From NCBI RefSeq assembly GCF_916619195.1, contig NZ_CAKAKL010000011.1, forward strand, positions 1 to 64,000: a DNA stretch of 64,000 nt. Reading direction: 5' to 3'. Each line of letters begins with the position of its first letter. Position 1 is the stretch's first letter. Below are positions 26,168 to 35,772 of this stretch, piece after piece. The DNA comes from Inquilinus sp. Marseille-Q2685. GTDB taxonomy: Bacteria; Pseudomonadota; Alphaproteobacteria; DSM-16000; Inquilinaceae. The notes below the pieces were generated by a model. It did no database searches, had not been told where the DNA came from, and saw only the letters and a program-made list of their open reading frames with translations. A program made the translations under genes and the position numbers.

Positions 26168-26274
26168 CTTGTATTGGCGCGATGGGTTAGATTGGCCTCG
26201 TTCCGTGAGGAATGGCCCGGCCGGGTGGCCACCCGGTCGAGCCGCCGATCGTCGGATCGTAACCCAACCCAGCG

Positions 26275-27504
26275 CTACGCCAGAAGGTCCCGCACCGCCA
26301 AAGCGACGATCTCGGTCGCCTTGTAAAGGTCGTCCAGCTTCAGCCGCTCGTCGGCGCGGTGGGCGTTGGCGTCCTCGATGGTGCGGGGGCCGGCGCCGTA
26401 GAGGGCGATCGGCACCCCGGCGGCGGCATAGTGCCGGGCGTCGGTGTAGAGCGGCACGCCCTTGACCGGGATCTCCTCGCCCAGCACCGGCGCGGCGCGG
26501 CGGCGGATCGCCTCGGCCAGCCGGTCGGTGCCCGGCAGCGGCGACAGCGGCTCGGCCAGCAGGATGCGGCGGACCGTGACGGTCGCCTTCGGGAAGGCCT
26601 TGGCCGCGTCCTCGATCACGCCGCGCAGCTCAGCCTCCACCGCCGCGCCGTTCTCCTCCGGGATCAGGCGGCGGTCGAGGCGGAAGGCCACCCGGTCGGG
26701 CACGACGTTGGTGTTGATGCCGCCCTCGATCAGCCCGATGGTCAGCTGCGGCGAGCCGATGCCGGTCACCTTCGACACCGTGGTCGGATACAGGCGCCGG
26801 TGCTCGTACAGCCGCGCCAGGATCGGCGTCGCCGCCTCCAGCGCGTCGATGCCGGTCGAAGGCAGCGCGGCATGGGCCGACTTGCCGCGCACTTCGACCT
26901 CGAGATGCAGGCAGCCATTATGCGCCGTCACCACCGCATAGCTGAAGGCGGCAGCGATGGCGAAGTCCGGCTTCGACAGCCCCTGCTCCAGGATCAGCTT
27001 CGGCCCGATCTCGCCGCCCGATTCCTCGTCATAGGTCACGTGCAGCTCGACCGTGCCGCGGGTCAGCTGCCCCGCCTGCTCCAGCGCCTTCAGGGCGAAG
27101 GCGTAGGTGGCGATGTCGGATTTCGAGACGGCGGCGCCGCGGCCATACATCCAGCCATCGACCACCTCGGCGCCGTAGGGATCGTGGGTCCAGCCCTCGC
27201 CCGGCGCGACCACGTCGCCATGCGCGTTCAGCGCGATCACCGGCCCGTCGCCGAAGCGGCGGCGGACGATCAGGTTGCTGGCGCTGATCATGCCATGCGC
27301 CTTCGCCAGCTCCGCCGGCACCGGATGGACCTCGACCTCGAAGCCCAGCTCGCGCAGCAGCTCCGTCGTCCGCCTGGCATGCGGCTCGCAGTCGCCCGGC
27401 GGGTTGTCGGACGGGACCTTGACCAGCTCCGCCAGGAACCGGGCCTGCTGCTCGCGCGCGCCGTGGAGCCAGGCGCGGATGGCGGTGTCGATGCTGTCGG
27501 TCAT
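26275..27504 (-). CDS. M20 family metallopeptidase/deacylase (ArgE/DapE-like)
   Basis: A 409-residue dinuclear zinc amidohydrolase. Zinc motifs are ALNAHGDVVAPG (His, Asp) and VTYDEESGGEIGPK (catalytic Glu-Glu); VRGKSAHAALP marks the dimerisation domain. It is last gene of the minus-strand set puuE-uraD-allantoate amidohydrolase-this gene, 16 bases downstream of the allantoate enzyme. Position suggests a role in allantoin or ureide breakdown, or hydrolysis of a related N-acyl/N-carbamoyl compound. It is of the ArgE/DapE branch, not the hydantoinase/carbamoylase branch, so the substrate cannot be named. Confidence 0.82.
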   Translation of the reverse strand: MTDSIDTAIRAWLHGAREQQARFLAELVKVPSDNPPGDCEPHARRTTELLRELGFEVEVHPVPAELAKAHGMISASNLIVRRRFGDGPVIALNAHGDVVAPGEGWTHDPYGAEVVDGWMYGRGAAVSKSDIATYAFALKALEQAGQLTRGTVELHVTYDEESGGEIGPKLILEQGLSKPDFAIAAAFSYAVVTAHNGCLHLEVEVRGKSAHAALPSTGIDALEAATPILARLYEHRRLYPTTVSKVTGIGSPQLTIGLIEGGINTNVVPDRVAFRLDRRLIPEENGAAVEAELRGVIEDAAKAFPKATVTVRRILLAEPLSPLPGTDRLAEAIRRRAAPVLGEEIPVKGVPLYTDARHYAAAGVPIALYGAGPRTIEDANAHRADERLKLDDLYKATEIVALAVRDLLA

Positions 27505-27520
27505 CAGGAGAGCTTTCGTC

Positions 27521-28777
27521 TTAGGCAGGGTCGTACTGGCGGAGGAGGTCGAGCAGGACGCGGACGGCGAGGTCCGCATCCTCCACGGTGATGGATTCGG
27601 CCGGGTTGTGGCTGATGCCGCCGCGGCAGCGCAGGAACAGCATGCCGACCGGGGTCAGCGCCGCCATCGCCATGGCGTCGTGGCCGGCGCCGCTGGGCAG
27701 GCGCCGCGCCGGCAGGCCGTGGCGGCGGATCGCTGTCTCCAAACGCTCCATCAGCGCCGGGTCGCAGCGCACCGCGCCGCCGTCATGGTAGCGGTCGAGC
27801 GTCAGCTCGACGCCGCGGCCGCGGGCGATGCCCTCCAGCGCCGCGGTCAGCTCGGCCATCGCGGCCAGGCGGTCGGCGTCGTCCGGCGCGCGGATGTCGA
27901 TGGTGAAGCGCACGGCTCCGGGGATGACGTTGACGGCGCCGGGCTGCACGTCGAGCTGCCCGACCGTCGCCACCACGTCGCGCCGGGCCTGGGCGCAGCG
28001 CTCGACCGCCAGGACCATCGAGGCGGCGGCGGCCAGCGCATCATGGCGCAGATCCATCGGCACGGTGCCGGCGTGGCCGGCCATGCCGCGGACCGTGGCA
28101 TTGTAGCGCGCAGCGCCGTTGATCGCCGTGACCACGCCGAGCGGCAGGTCCTCGGCCTCCAGCACCGGTCCCTGCTCGATATGCAGCTCGACATAGCCGA
28201 GCACGTCCTCGCGCCGCCGGGCTTCGGCCTGCAGCCCGTCCGGGTCGCCGCCGAACTCGCGCAGCAGGTCGCCCAGGCGCAGGCCGCTGTCGTCCCGCGC
28301 GTCGGCCACCGCCGGGTCGACCGTGCCGGCGACGGTCTGGCTGCCGGTCAGGGTGACCGGGAAGCGCACGCCCTCCTCGTCGCCGAAGGCCAGGACCTCG
28401 ACGGCGAAGGGCAGCCGCTCGCCGCGCCGGTGCAGCTCCGCCACCACGGCGATGGCGGCCAGAACGCCGAGATTGCCGTCATATTTTCCGGCGTCGCGCA
28501 CCGTGTCGATGTGGGAGCCGAGCAGCAGAGCGGGCAGGCCCGGCCGGTCGCCCTCGTAGCGGCCGACGACGTTGCCGGCGGCGTCGGTCCGCGCCGACAT
28601 GCCGGCCTCGCGCATCCAGGCCAGCACCTGGTCGGCCGCTTGGCGGTGCGCCGGCGACAGGAAGGTGCGGGTCAGCCGGTCGGGGTCCTCGCTGAAGCGG
28701 GCCAGTTCGTCCAGCCGCTGCATCAGCGCCGGGCCGTAGGCGAGGGTGTTCTGCATGGGCGCGGTCCCGAGGCTCAC
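27521..28777 (-). CDS. Allantoate amidohydrolase (M20 hydantoinase/carbamoylase type)
   Basis: The enzyme hydrolyses allantoate to ureidoglycine or ureidoglycolate with release of ammonia and CO2. Metal-site motifs GSHIDTVRDAGKYDGNLG, FGDEEGVRFPVTLTGSQ and ELHIEQGPVLEAED are those of the Zn/Mn-dependent allantoate amidohydrolase/N-carbamoyl-amino-acid hydrolase family, and PSGAGHDAMAMA is near the C-terminus. The GTG at 28777 overlaps the uraD stop (GTGA), so I prefer it for translational coupling; an ATG at 28756 is seven residues in. Context with uraD and puuE supports allantoate as the substrate. Confidence 0.88.
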   Translation of the reverse strand: MSLGTAPMQNTLAYGPALMQRLDELARFSEDPDRLTRTFLSPAHRQAADQVLAWMREAGMSARTDAAGNVVGRYEGDRPGLPALLLGSHIDTVRDAGKYDGNLGVLAAIAVVAELHRRGERLPFAVEVLAFGDEEGVRFPVTLTGSQTVAGTVDPAVADARDDSGLRLGDLLREFGGDPDGLQAEARRREDVLGYVELHIEQGPVLEAEDLPLGVVTAINGAARYNATVRGMAGHAGTVPMDLRHDALAAAASMVLAVERCAQARRDVVATVGQLDVQPGAVNVIPGAVRFTIDIRAPDDADRLAAMAELTAALEGIARGRGVELTLDRYHDGGAVRCDPALMERLETAIRRHGLPARRLPSGAGHDAMAMAALTPVGMLFLRCRGGISHNPAESITVEDADLAVRVLLDLLRQYDPA

Positions 28778-29286
28778 GGCAGCAAATCCTTCAGTCGCAG
28801 GAGGGCGATCTTTTCCACCTCGGCCAGGGCCGTGGCGAATTCGGCGTCGCGCGGGTTGTCGACCCGGCGCTCGAAGGCGGCCAGGATCTCGGCCCGGCTG
28901 CGGCCCTTCACCGCCATGATGAAGGGGAAGCCGAAGCGCTCGACATAGGCGGCATTGAGCTCCTGGAACCGGGCGAACTCCTCCGGCGTGCAACGGTCGA
29001 GCCCGGCGCTGGCCTGCTCGGCGCTGGAGCTGGCGGTCAGCTCCCCCGCCACCGCCAGCCGGCCGGCCAGGTCGGGATGGGCGCAGAGCACGGCGAGCTG
29101 GCGGTCATGGTCGGCGGCGCGGAACACGGCGCAGAGCGCGGCGTGCAGCCCCTCGGCCGTATCCTGCTCATGGCCCAGCCCGGCCTCCCAGGCCGCCTCG
29201 GCGATCCAGGGCGAATGCTCGAACACGCCGCCGAAGCGGACGACGAACAGGTCGCGGTCCATGGTGCTGGGATGCGGGAGGGTCAT
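28774..29286 (-). CDS. uraD: OHCU decarboxylase
   Basis: 2-oxo-4-hydroxy-4-carboxy-5-ureidoimidazoline decarboxylase, third step of urate to S-allantoin. The 170-residue helical protein carries the active-site His in CAHPDLAG and the FQELNAAYVERFGFPFIMAVKG signature of the family. It overlaps the allantoate amidohydrolase start. A GC-rich repeat (29329-29455) lies between it and puuE. Confidence 0.93.
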   Translation of the reverse strand: MTLPHPSTMDRDLFVVRFGGVFEHSPWIAEAAWEAGLGHEQDTAEGLHAALCAVFRAADHDRQLAVLCAHPDLAGRLAVAGELTASSSAEQASAGLDRCTPEEFARFQELNAAYVERFGFPFIMAVKGRSRAEILAAFERRVDNPRDAEFATALAEVEKIALLRLKDLLP

Positions 29287-29328
29287 CGGATGGCTCCAGT
29301 CGACTCGCATGGGAGGGGCCGGAGCCAC

Positions 29329-29455
29329 CCCCTCACCCGAAATCGCTGCGCGATTTCGACCTCTCCCCAAGGAGAGGTAAGGGAGCGCGGCTCTTGCTCC
29401 CCTCTCCTTGGGGAGAGGGAGGGGCCCGTCGCGTTGGCGACGGGAGGGTGAGGGG
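29329..29455. repeat. GC-rich inverted repeat (family D, copy 1)
   Basis: CCCCTCACCCGAAATCGCTG...GCGATTTCGACCTCTCC is paired with GGGAGAGGGAGGGGCCC and GGAGGGTGAGGGGG further on. Copies at 48300 and 49268 carry the same outer CCCCTCACCC / GGGTGAGGGGG ends with different inner hairpins. Confidence 0.75.
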
Positions 29456-29484
29456 GTTCGCGCCGCCAGATCGGTCCCTGCATC

Positions 29485-30393
29485 TCAGCCCCCATACGGA
29501 TGCTTCTCGCGCCAGTGGCGGGCGATCTCGATGCGGCGGCAGAACCAGACGCCGTCATGCTGCTTCGCGTAGTCCAGGAACCGCTCCAGCGCCATGATCC
29601 GGCCGGGGCGGCCGACGATGCGGCAATGCAGCCCGATCGACATCATCCGCGGCGTCTCCGCCCCCTCCTGGTACAGCGCGTCGAAGCTGTCCTTGAGATA
29701 GGCGTAGAACTGGTCGCCGGAGTTGAAGCCCTGGACCGCGGCGAAGCGCATGTCGTTGGCGTCCAGCGTGTAGGGCACGATCAGCTGCGGCTTGCCCTCG
29801 ACCAGCTCCCAGTAGGGCAGGTCGTCGTCATAGGCGTCGGCGTCGTAGAGGAAGCCGCCATGCTCCGCCACCAGCCGCCGCGTGTTCGGGCTGGTGCGGC
29901 CGGTGTACCAGCCGAGCGGCTTCTGGCCCGACACCTGCTCCAGGATCTCGACCGCCTTGCGGATATGCTCGCGCTCGGTGTCCTCGCCGACATATTGGTA
30001 GTTGATCCAGCGATAGCCGTGGCTGGCGATCTCGTGCCCGGCCTCGACCATGGCGCGGATCACCTGCGGGTGCCGCTCCGCCGCCATGGCGACGGCGTAG
30101 ATGGTCAGCGGGATCTGCTTGCGCTCGAACAGCCGAAGGATCCGCCAGACGCCGACCCGGGCGCCGTAGTCGTAGAGGGATTCCATCGAGATGTGGCGCA
30201 CGCCCGGCAGCGGCTGGGCGCTGACGATCTCGGACAGGAAGCTCTCGGACGCCGCGTCGCCGTGCAGGATCGAGTTCTCGCCGCCCTCCTCGTAGTTGAG
30301 GACGAACTGCAGCGCCAGCCGGGCGGCGCCCGGCCAGTCGGCCTTCGGCGGGTTCGGGCCGTAGCCGACCAGGTTTCTCGGATAGACGGACAC
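29485..30393 (-). CDS. puuE: Allantoinase PuuE (polysaccharide deacetylase fold)
   Basis: It hydrolyses S-allantoin to allantoate without a metal cofactor requirement typical of classical allantoinase. The 302-residue length and the motifs NPPKADWPGAARLALQFVLN, GWYTGRTSPNTRRLV, DADAYDDDLPYW and SIGLHCRIVGRPGR are characteristic of PuuE. I chose the GTG at 30393, which follows GGGAGGGCCA. It heads the minus-strand set and is divergent from uraH. Confidence 0.92.
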   Translation of the reverse strand: MSVYPRNLVGYGPNPPKADWPGAARLALQFVLNYEEGGENSILHGDAASESFLSEIVSAQPLPGVRHISMESLYDYGARVGVWRILRLFERKQIPLTIYAVAMAAERHPQVIRAMVEAGHEIASHGYRWINYQYVGEDTEREHIRKAVEILEQVSGQKPLGWYTGRTSPNTRRLVAEHGGFLYDADAYDDDLPYWELVEGKPQLIVPYTLDANDMRFAAVQGFNSGDQFYAYLKDSFDALYQEGAETPRMMSIGLHCRIVGRPGRIMALERFLDYAKQHDGVWFCRRIEIARHWREKHPYGG

Positions 30394-30465
30394 TGGCCCT
30401 CCCTGCGCACGCGTGATCCCGGACATAGGATAACGGGCTCGCCCGCATCCACTTTTGCGATTGCG

Positions 30466-30479
30466 TTGAAAGTCTTTCC
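30466..30479. promoter_or_regulatory. Candidate purine-regulon operator, site 1
   Basis: TTGAAAGTCTTTCC contains the palindrome GAAAG-T-CTTTC. It lies in the divergent puuE/uraH promoter region. Related sites (TTTGAAAGTGCT) occur ahead of puuD (42683-42694) and 8-oxoguanine deaminase (50525-50536, reverse). Confidence 0.4.
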
Positions 30480-30624
30480 GCCGAACAGCCGTTGAGCAAC
30501 GGGCAGGCGGGGTGAAACATGACAAGCGCAAGAAAACAACAAGCGCGCCACCACCGGAACAGGGCGATAATGCCCGGTGGCGCACCGGACCGCCAGCGAC
30601 CGGCGGCAGACACGGAGAGGCAGG

Positions 30625-31002
30625 ATGGCCGAGACACAGGCATCCCACCGGGGGCGACTGACCACCCATGTGCTGGACACCGCGCATGGCCGGCCGGGCA
30701 TGGGCATCGCCGTGGCGCTGTACCGCCTCGACGGCGACCGTCACACCCTGATCGCCGAGACCCGGACCAATGCCGACGGCCGCTGCGACGCGCCGCTCTT
30801 GGCCGGCGACGACTTCCGCCCCGGCAGCTACGAGCTGGTCTTCGCCGTCGGCGCCTATTTCCGCACCGCCGGCGTGGCGTTGGCCGACCCGCCCTTCCTG
30901 GACCAGGTGCCGATCCGCTTCGGCATCGCCCATGCCGACCAGCACTACCATGTGCCGCTGCTGATCTCGCCCTGGTCCTACTCCACCTATCGCGGCAGCT
31001 GA
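30625..31002 (+). CDS. uraH: 5-hydroxyisourate hydrolase
   Basis: The transthyretin-like enzyme that opens 5-hydroxyisourate to OHCU, second step after urate oxidation. The 125-residue protein has the N-terminal [14 protein letters not shown] signature with the catalytic His, the Arg-containing [10 protein letters not shown] strand, and the diagnostic C-terminal YRGS tetrapeptide. GGAGAGGCAGG precedes the ATG. First gene of a long plus-strand set with xdhABC starting 3 bases after its stop. Confidence 0.96.
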   Translation: MAETQASHRGRLTTHVLDTAHGRPGMGIAVALYRLDGDRHTLIAETRTNADGRCDAPLLAGDDFRPGSYELVFAVGAYFRTAGVALADPPFLDQVPIRFGIAHADQHYHVPLLISPWSYSTYRGS

Positions 31003-31005
31003 ACC

Positions 31006-32478
31006 ATGCGAGACACCGTCCGTTTCCTCCTGGGCGACGAGCTGCGCGAGATCCGCACGGTCGATCCGACCCTGACCGTGCTGGACTGGCTGCGGATCGA
31101 GGAGCGCAGGACCGGCACCAAGGAAGGCTGCGCCGAGGGCGATTGCGGCGCCTGCACCGTGGTGGTCGGCCGGCGCGACGGCGACCGGGTGCGCTACGAG
31201 CCCGTGAACGCCTGCATCCGCTTCCTGGCGACGCTGGACGGCTGCCAGCTGCTGACGGTCGAGCACCTGAAGGCGGCCAACGGTTCGCTGCACCCGGTAC
31301 AGCAGGCGATGGTCGATTGCCACGGGTCGCAATGCGGCTTCTGCACCCCCGGCTTCGTCATGGCGCTGTTCGCGCTGTACCGCAACGACGCGGCGCCAGG
31401 CGAAGGCCGGATCGACGACGCCCTGGCCGGCAATCTGTGCCGCTGCACCGGCTATGCCCCGATCGTCGCCGCCGGCCGGAAGATGTACGAGCTGGGCGCG
31501 CCGGAGGCCGACCGCTTCGCCGCGGCCGAGGCGGAGACGGTGAAGCGGCTCGAGGCACTGGAGGACGGGGAGACGGTCGCGGTCGGCGATGGCGCCCGGC
31601 GCTTCTATGCCCCGGCCACAGCCGACGCGATGGCGGCGCTGCTGCTGGAGCATCCGGACGCCACCATCGTCTCCGGCGCCACCGATGTCGGGCTGTGGGT
31701 CACCAAGCAGATGCGGGTGCTACCCGCGGTGATCTATACCGGCCGGGTGCGCGACCTGTGCGGCATCCGCGAGACCGCGGACGGCTTCGAGATCGGCGCC
31801 GCCACCACCTATGCCGAGGCGATCGGACCGCTGGGCCGGGCCTATCCCGACCTGGGCGAACTGATCCGCCGCATCGGGGCGGAACAGGTGCGCGCCGTCG
31901 GCACCATCGGCGGCAACATCGCCAACGGGTCGCCGATCGGCGACACGCCGCCTGCCCTGATCGCCGCCGGCGCGACGCTGGTTCTGCGCCGCGGGGATGA
32001 GCGCCGGTCGCTGCCGCTGGAGGATTTCTTCATCGCCTATGGCCAGCAGGACCGGCGGCCCGGCGAGTTCGTCGAGAGCGTCTTCCTGCCGAAGCTGCGG
32101 CCCGGCGACCGCTTCCGCGCCTACAAGATCAGCAAGCGCTTCGACCAGGACATCTCCGCCGTCTGCGCCGCCTTCCGGCTGCGGGTCGAGGACGGCCGCG
32201 TCGCCGAGATCCGCATCGCCTATGGCGGCATGGCCGGCACGCCAAAGCGGGCGGCTGCGACCGAGGCGGCGCTGCTGGGGCGGCCCTGGACCGAGGACGT
32301 CGTCCGCGCCGCCCTGCCCGCTCTGGCCCGGGATTTCACGCCGCTGACCGACTGGCGCGCCAGCGCCGGCTATCGCGCCCGGGTCGCCGCCAACCTGCTG
32401 CTGAAGCTGCACGCCGAAACCGCCGATCCCGCCGCCGAGACGCGGCTGGTCGGCGAGCGGAGCCTGGCCCATGCCTGA
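31006..32478 (+). CDS. xdhA: Xanthine dehydrogenase small subunit (FeS/FAD)
   Basis: It carries electrons from the molybdenum site to NAD+. Residues ~1-165 hold two [2Fe-2S] clusters (EGCAEGDCGACTVVVG; CGFCTPGFVM and CRCTGYAPI). Residues ~185-480 are the FAD domain (GATDVGLWVTKQ, GTIGGNIANGSPIGDTPP) with the CO-dehydrogenase-flavoprotein C-terminal domain. The 490-residue length is standard for two-subunit bacterial XDH. Its end overlaps xdhB by 8 bases. Confidence 0.96.
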   Translation: MRDTVRFLLGDELREIRTVDPTLTVLDWLRIEERRTGTKEGCAEGDCGACTVVVGRRDGDRVRYEPVNACIRFLATLDGCQLLTVEHLKAANGSLHPVQQAMVDCHGSQCGFCTPGFVMALFALYRNDAAPGEGRIDDALAGNLCRCTGYAPIVAAGRKMYELGAPEADRFAAAEAETVKRLEALEDGETVAVGDGARRFYAPATADAMAALLLEHPDATIVSGATDVGLWVTKQMRVLPAVIYTGRVRDLCGIRETADGFEIGAATTYAEAIGPLGRAYPDLGELIRRIGAEQVRAVGTIGGNIANGSPIGDTPPALIAAGATLVLRRGDERRSLPLEDFFIAYGQQDRRPGEFVESVFLPKLRPGDRFRAYKISKRFDQDISAVCAAFRLRVEDGRVAEIRIAYGGMAGTPKRAAATEAALLGRPWTEDVVRAALPALARDFTPLTDWRASAGYRARVAANLLLKLHAETADPAAETRLVGERSLAHA

Positions 32479-34816
32479 CACCACCCTCTCCCAGGCCAAA
32501 GCCGACCGCATCGACGGCGCGGTGCACGACCCGCGCCGGCACGACAGCGCCCACAAGCATGTCAGCGGCGAGGCCGTCTATATCGACGACATCCCGGAGC
32601 CGGCGGGGCTGCTGCATGTCTGCCTGGGGCTGAGCGAGAGGGCGCATGCCCGGATCCGGTCGATCGACCTGGACAAAGTGCGCGCTGCGCCGGGTGTCGT
32701 GCGCGTCTTCACCGCCGCGGATGTGCCCGGTGAGAACGACATCGGCTGCAACCATCTGGGCGACGAGCCGCTGTTCGCCGCCGAGCTGGTGCAGCATGTC
32801 GGCCAGCCGGTCTTCGCCGTGGCCGCCGAGACCCGCGACCAGGCCCGCCGCGCCGCCCGCCTGGCCGTGATCGACTATGAGGAGCTGACGCCGGTCCTGG
32901 ACTACGACGCGGCGAAGGCCGCCGGCACGCTGGTGACCAAGCCGATGACGCTGAAGCGCGGCGACGCCAAGGCGGCGATCGCGGCCGCGCCGCGCAGGGT
33001 CGAGGGCCGGATGCGGATCGGCGGGCAGGAGCATTTCTATCTGGAGAGCCAGGTGGCCCTGGCCCTGCCGGGCGAGGACGGCGACGTCACCGTCCACTCC
33101 TCGACCCAGCACCCGAGCGAGGTGCAGCACATCGTGGCATCCGTACTGGGCGTGCCGGACGGGGCGGTGACGGTCGAGATCCGGCGCATGGGCGGCGGCT
33201 TCGGCGGCAAGGAGACCCAGGCCAACCTGTTCGCCGCCGCGGCCGCGCTGGTGGCCAAGGCGACCGGCCGCGCCGCCAAGCTGCGGCCGGACCGCGACGA
33301 CGACATGGCGATCACCGGCAAGCGCCACGATTTCGAGGTCGACTATGCGGTCGGCTTCGACGAGGAGGGCCGGATCGAGGGCGTGGAGATGCTGCTGGCC
33401 GCGCGCTGCGGCTGGTCGGCCGACCTGTCCGGCCCGGTCACCGACCGCGCCCTGTTCCACGCCGACAACGCCTATTTCTACCCGGCGGTGCACCTGTCCT
33501 CCCTGCCGCTGAAGACCAACACCCAGTCGGCCACCGCCTTCCGCGGCTTCGGCGGGCCGCAGGGGCTGGTGGCGGGAGAGCGGCTGATCGAGGAGATCGC
33601 CTTCGCGGTCGGCCGCGACCCGCTCGAGATCCGCAAGCTGAACTTCTACGGCACCGCCGACCGCAACGTGACGCCCTACCACCAGACGGTGGAGGACAAC
33701 ATCGCGCCGCAGCTGGTGGCGGAGCTGGAGCGCGACAGCGACTACTGGGCCCGGCGCGCCGAGATCCGCGCCTGGAACCGGACCAGCCGCTTCCTCAAGC
33801 GCGGCCTGGCGCTGACGCCGGTGAAGTTCGGCATCTCCTTCACCATGACCGCCTACAACCAGGCCGGCGCTCTGGTGCATGTCTACAAGGACGGGTCGAT
33901 CCACCTGAACCACGGCGGCACCGAGATGGGCCAGGGCCTGTACACCAAGGTCGCCCAGGTCGTGGCCGAGGAGTTCCAGGTCGATATCGGCCGCGTCCAC
34001 ATCACCGCCACCACCACCGGCAAGGTGCCGAACACCTCGGCCACCGCCGCCTCCTCCGGCGCCGACCTGAACGGCATGGCGGCCCGGGCCGGGGCGCGGA
34101 TGATCAAGGACCGGCTGATCGCCTTCGCCGCCGAGCGCTGGCAGGTGAAGCCCGACCAGGTGGTGTTCCGCCGCAATACGGTGCAGGTCGGCGACCAGGA
34201 GGTGCCGTTCGCGGAGCTGGTGCGCGCCGCCTATTTCGGCCGGGTGCAGCTGTCCGCCGCCGGCTTCTACAAGACGCCGAAGATCCACTGGGACCGCGCC
34301 GCCGGCCGCGGCCGCCCCTTCTACTACTTCGCCTATGGCGCCGCGGTCAGCGAGGTCACGGTCGACACCCTGACCGGCGAGTACCGGCTGGACCGGACCG
34401 ACATCCTGCATGATGCCGGCCGTTCCCTGAACCCCGCGATTGACCGCGGCCAGGTCGAGGGCGGCTTCGTCCAGGGCGCCGGCTGGCTGACCATGGAGGA
34501 GCTGTGGTGGGACGCCAAGGGCCGGCTGCGGACCCATGCGCCCTCCACCTACAAGATCCCGGTGGCCAGCGACCGGCCGAAGATCTTCAACGTCCGGCTG
34601 GCCGACACGCGGAACCATGAGGAGACGATCTACCGCTCCAAGGCGGTGGGCGAGCCGCCCTTCATGCTCGGCGTCTCGGTGCTGCACGCGATCTCGGACG
34701 CCGTCGCCAGCGTCGCCGACCACAAGATCTGCCCCCGCCTCGACCCGCCGGCGACGCCGGAGAAGGTGCTGGACGCGGTGGAACGGCTGCGGGCAGCGGC
34801 GGGAGAGGCGGAATGA
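32471..34816 (+). CDS. xdhB: Xanthine dehydrogenase molybdopterin subunit
   Basis: Catalytic subunit oxidising hypoxanthine and xanthine to urate. The 781-residue protein contains the substrate/Mo-cofactor motifs RMGGGFGGKETQ, TAFRGFGGPQG, HGGTEMGQGLYTK and the base Glu in AVGEPPFMLG. There is no signal peptide, so it is cytosolic. Translationally coupled to xdhA at the 5' end and to xdhC at the 3' end (ATGA). Confidence 0.96.
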   Translation: MPDTTLSQAKADRIDGAVHDPRRHDSAHKHVSGEAVYIDDIPEPAGLLHVCLGLSERAHARIRSIDLDKVRAAPGVVRVFTAADVPGENDIGCNHLGDEPLFAAELVQHVGQPVFAVAAETRDQARRAARLAVIDYEELTPVLDYDAAKAAGTLVTKPMTLKRGDAKAAIAAAPRRVEGRMRIGGQEHFYLESQVALALPGEDGDVTVHSSTQHPSEVQHIVASVLGVPDGAVTVEIRRMGGGFGGKETQANLFAAAAALVAKATGRAAKLRPDRDDDMAITGKRHDFEVDYAVGFDEEGRIEGVEMLLAARCGWSADLSGPVTDRALFHADNAYFYPAVHLSSLPLKTNTQSATAFRGFGGPQGLVAGERLIEEIAFAVGRDPLEIRKLNFYGTADRNVTPYHQTVEDNIAPQLVAELERDSDYWARRAEIRAWNRTSRFLKRGLALTPVKFGISFTMTAYNQAGALVHVYKDGSIHLNHGGTEMGQGLYTKVAQVVAEEFQVDIGRVHITATTTGKVPNTSATAASSGADLNGMAARAGARMIKDRLIAFAAERWQVKPDQVVFRRNTVQVGDQEVPFAELVRAAYFGRVQLSAAGFYKTPKIHWDRAAGRGRPFYYFAYGAAVSEVTVDTLTGEYRLDRTDILHDAGRSLNPAIDRGQVEGGFVQGAGWLTMEELWWDAKGRLRTHAPSTYKIPVASDRPKIFNVRLADTRNHEETIYRSKAVGEPPFMLGVSVLHAISDAVASVADHKICPRLDPPATPEKVLDAVERLRAAAGEAE

Positions 34817-35772
34817 CCCCCCTCGCCCCCACCCTGCGGCTGTGGCTCGGCGACGGCGAGCCGACGGTGCTGGTGACGCTAGCGGAGGCCCGCGGCTCGA
34901 CCCCACGGGAGGCCGGGGTGCACATGCTGGTCACCGGCAGCACCAGCCGCGGCACCATCGGCGGCGGGCGGATGGAGTGGGACGCGATCGCCGCCGCCCG
35001 CGGCCTGATCGCGGCCAAGGAGCGGTCGCAGCGGGTCGAGATCCCGCTGGGCCCCGCCATCGGCCAGTGCTGCGGCGGCTATGTCGTGATCGAGCTGGAG
35101 CTGGCCGACGGCGCCACCCTGGCCCGGATCGAGGCCGAGGAGGCGGACGAGGCCGCGACCCGCCCCAGCGTCCTGGTGTTCGGCGCCGGCCATGTCGGCA
35201 AGGCGCTGGCCCGCGCCCTGGCGCCGCTGCCCGTCAAGATCCAGTGGGTCGATGGCCGCGCCGACGAGTTCCCGGCCGAGATCCCGGAGGGCATCACCCG
35301 GCGGCTGACGCCGACCCCGACCGACGTGATCGCCGAGGCGCCGCCCGGCGCCGCCTACCTGGTCATGACCCACAGCCACGCCATGGATTTCGAGGTCACC
35401 GAGGCGGCGCTGCGCCGCGGCGACGCCGCCTATGTCGGACTGATCGGATCGGCCACCAAGCGCGAGCGCTTCGAGCGCTGGTTCCGGGCCCGGGGCAACG
35501 ACCCGCGGCGCGCCGGAGACCTGACCTGCCCGATCGGGGCGGGCCTCGGGCGCGACAAGCGCCCGTCCGTCATCGCCGCCATGGTCGCGGCGGAATTGCT
35601 CATCGCCTTCGCCAAGGCTAAGGACGTGTCCGCCACCGCCGACAAACCGGCGGCGGGGGCGGCTCCAGAACAGGAGGCTGCATGGACCGCAACCCGGGGG
35701 CCGGCCCCGCGCGGATCGAACTCCGCGGCATCACCAAGAGCTTCGCGAGCCTCGTCGCGAACGACGGCGTAA
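34813..35772 (+). CDS. xdhC: Xanthine dehydrogenase accessory protein XdhC
   Basis: XdhC binds the molybdenum cofactor, protects its sulfurated form and inserts it into XdhB. Motifs: VTLAEARGSTPREAGVHMLV, GTIGGGRMEW, CCGGYVVIELE, the Rossmann VFGAGHVGKALARAL and YVGLIGSATKRERF. The coding frame runs 91 bases into the next gene, giving a ~45-residue Ala/Pro/Ser-rich tail (after AFAKAKDVSA) with no resemblance to the family. The real functional protein probably ends near residue 270. Confidence 0.93.
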   Translation: MTPLAPTLRLWLGDGEPTVLVTLAEARGSTPREAGVHMLVTGSTSRGTIGGGRMEWDAIAAARGLIAAKERSQRVEIPLGPAIGQCCGGYVVIELELADGATLARIEAEEADEAATRPSVLVFGAGHVGKALARALAPLPVKIQWVDGRADEFPAEIPEGITRRLTPTPTDVIAEAPPGAAYLVMTHSHAMDFEVTEAALRRGDAAYVGLIGSATKRERFERWFRARGNDPRRAGDLTCPIGAGLGRDKRPSVIAAMVAAELLIAFAKAKDVSATADKPAAGAAPEQEAAWTATRGPAPRGSNSAASPRASRASSRTTA

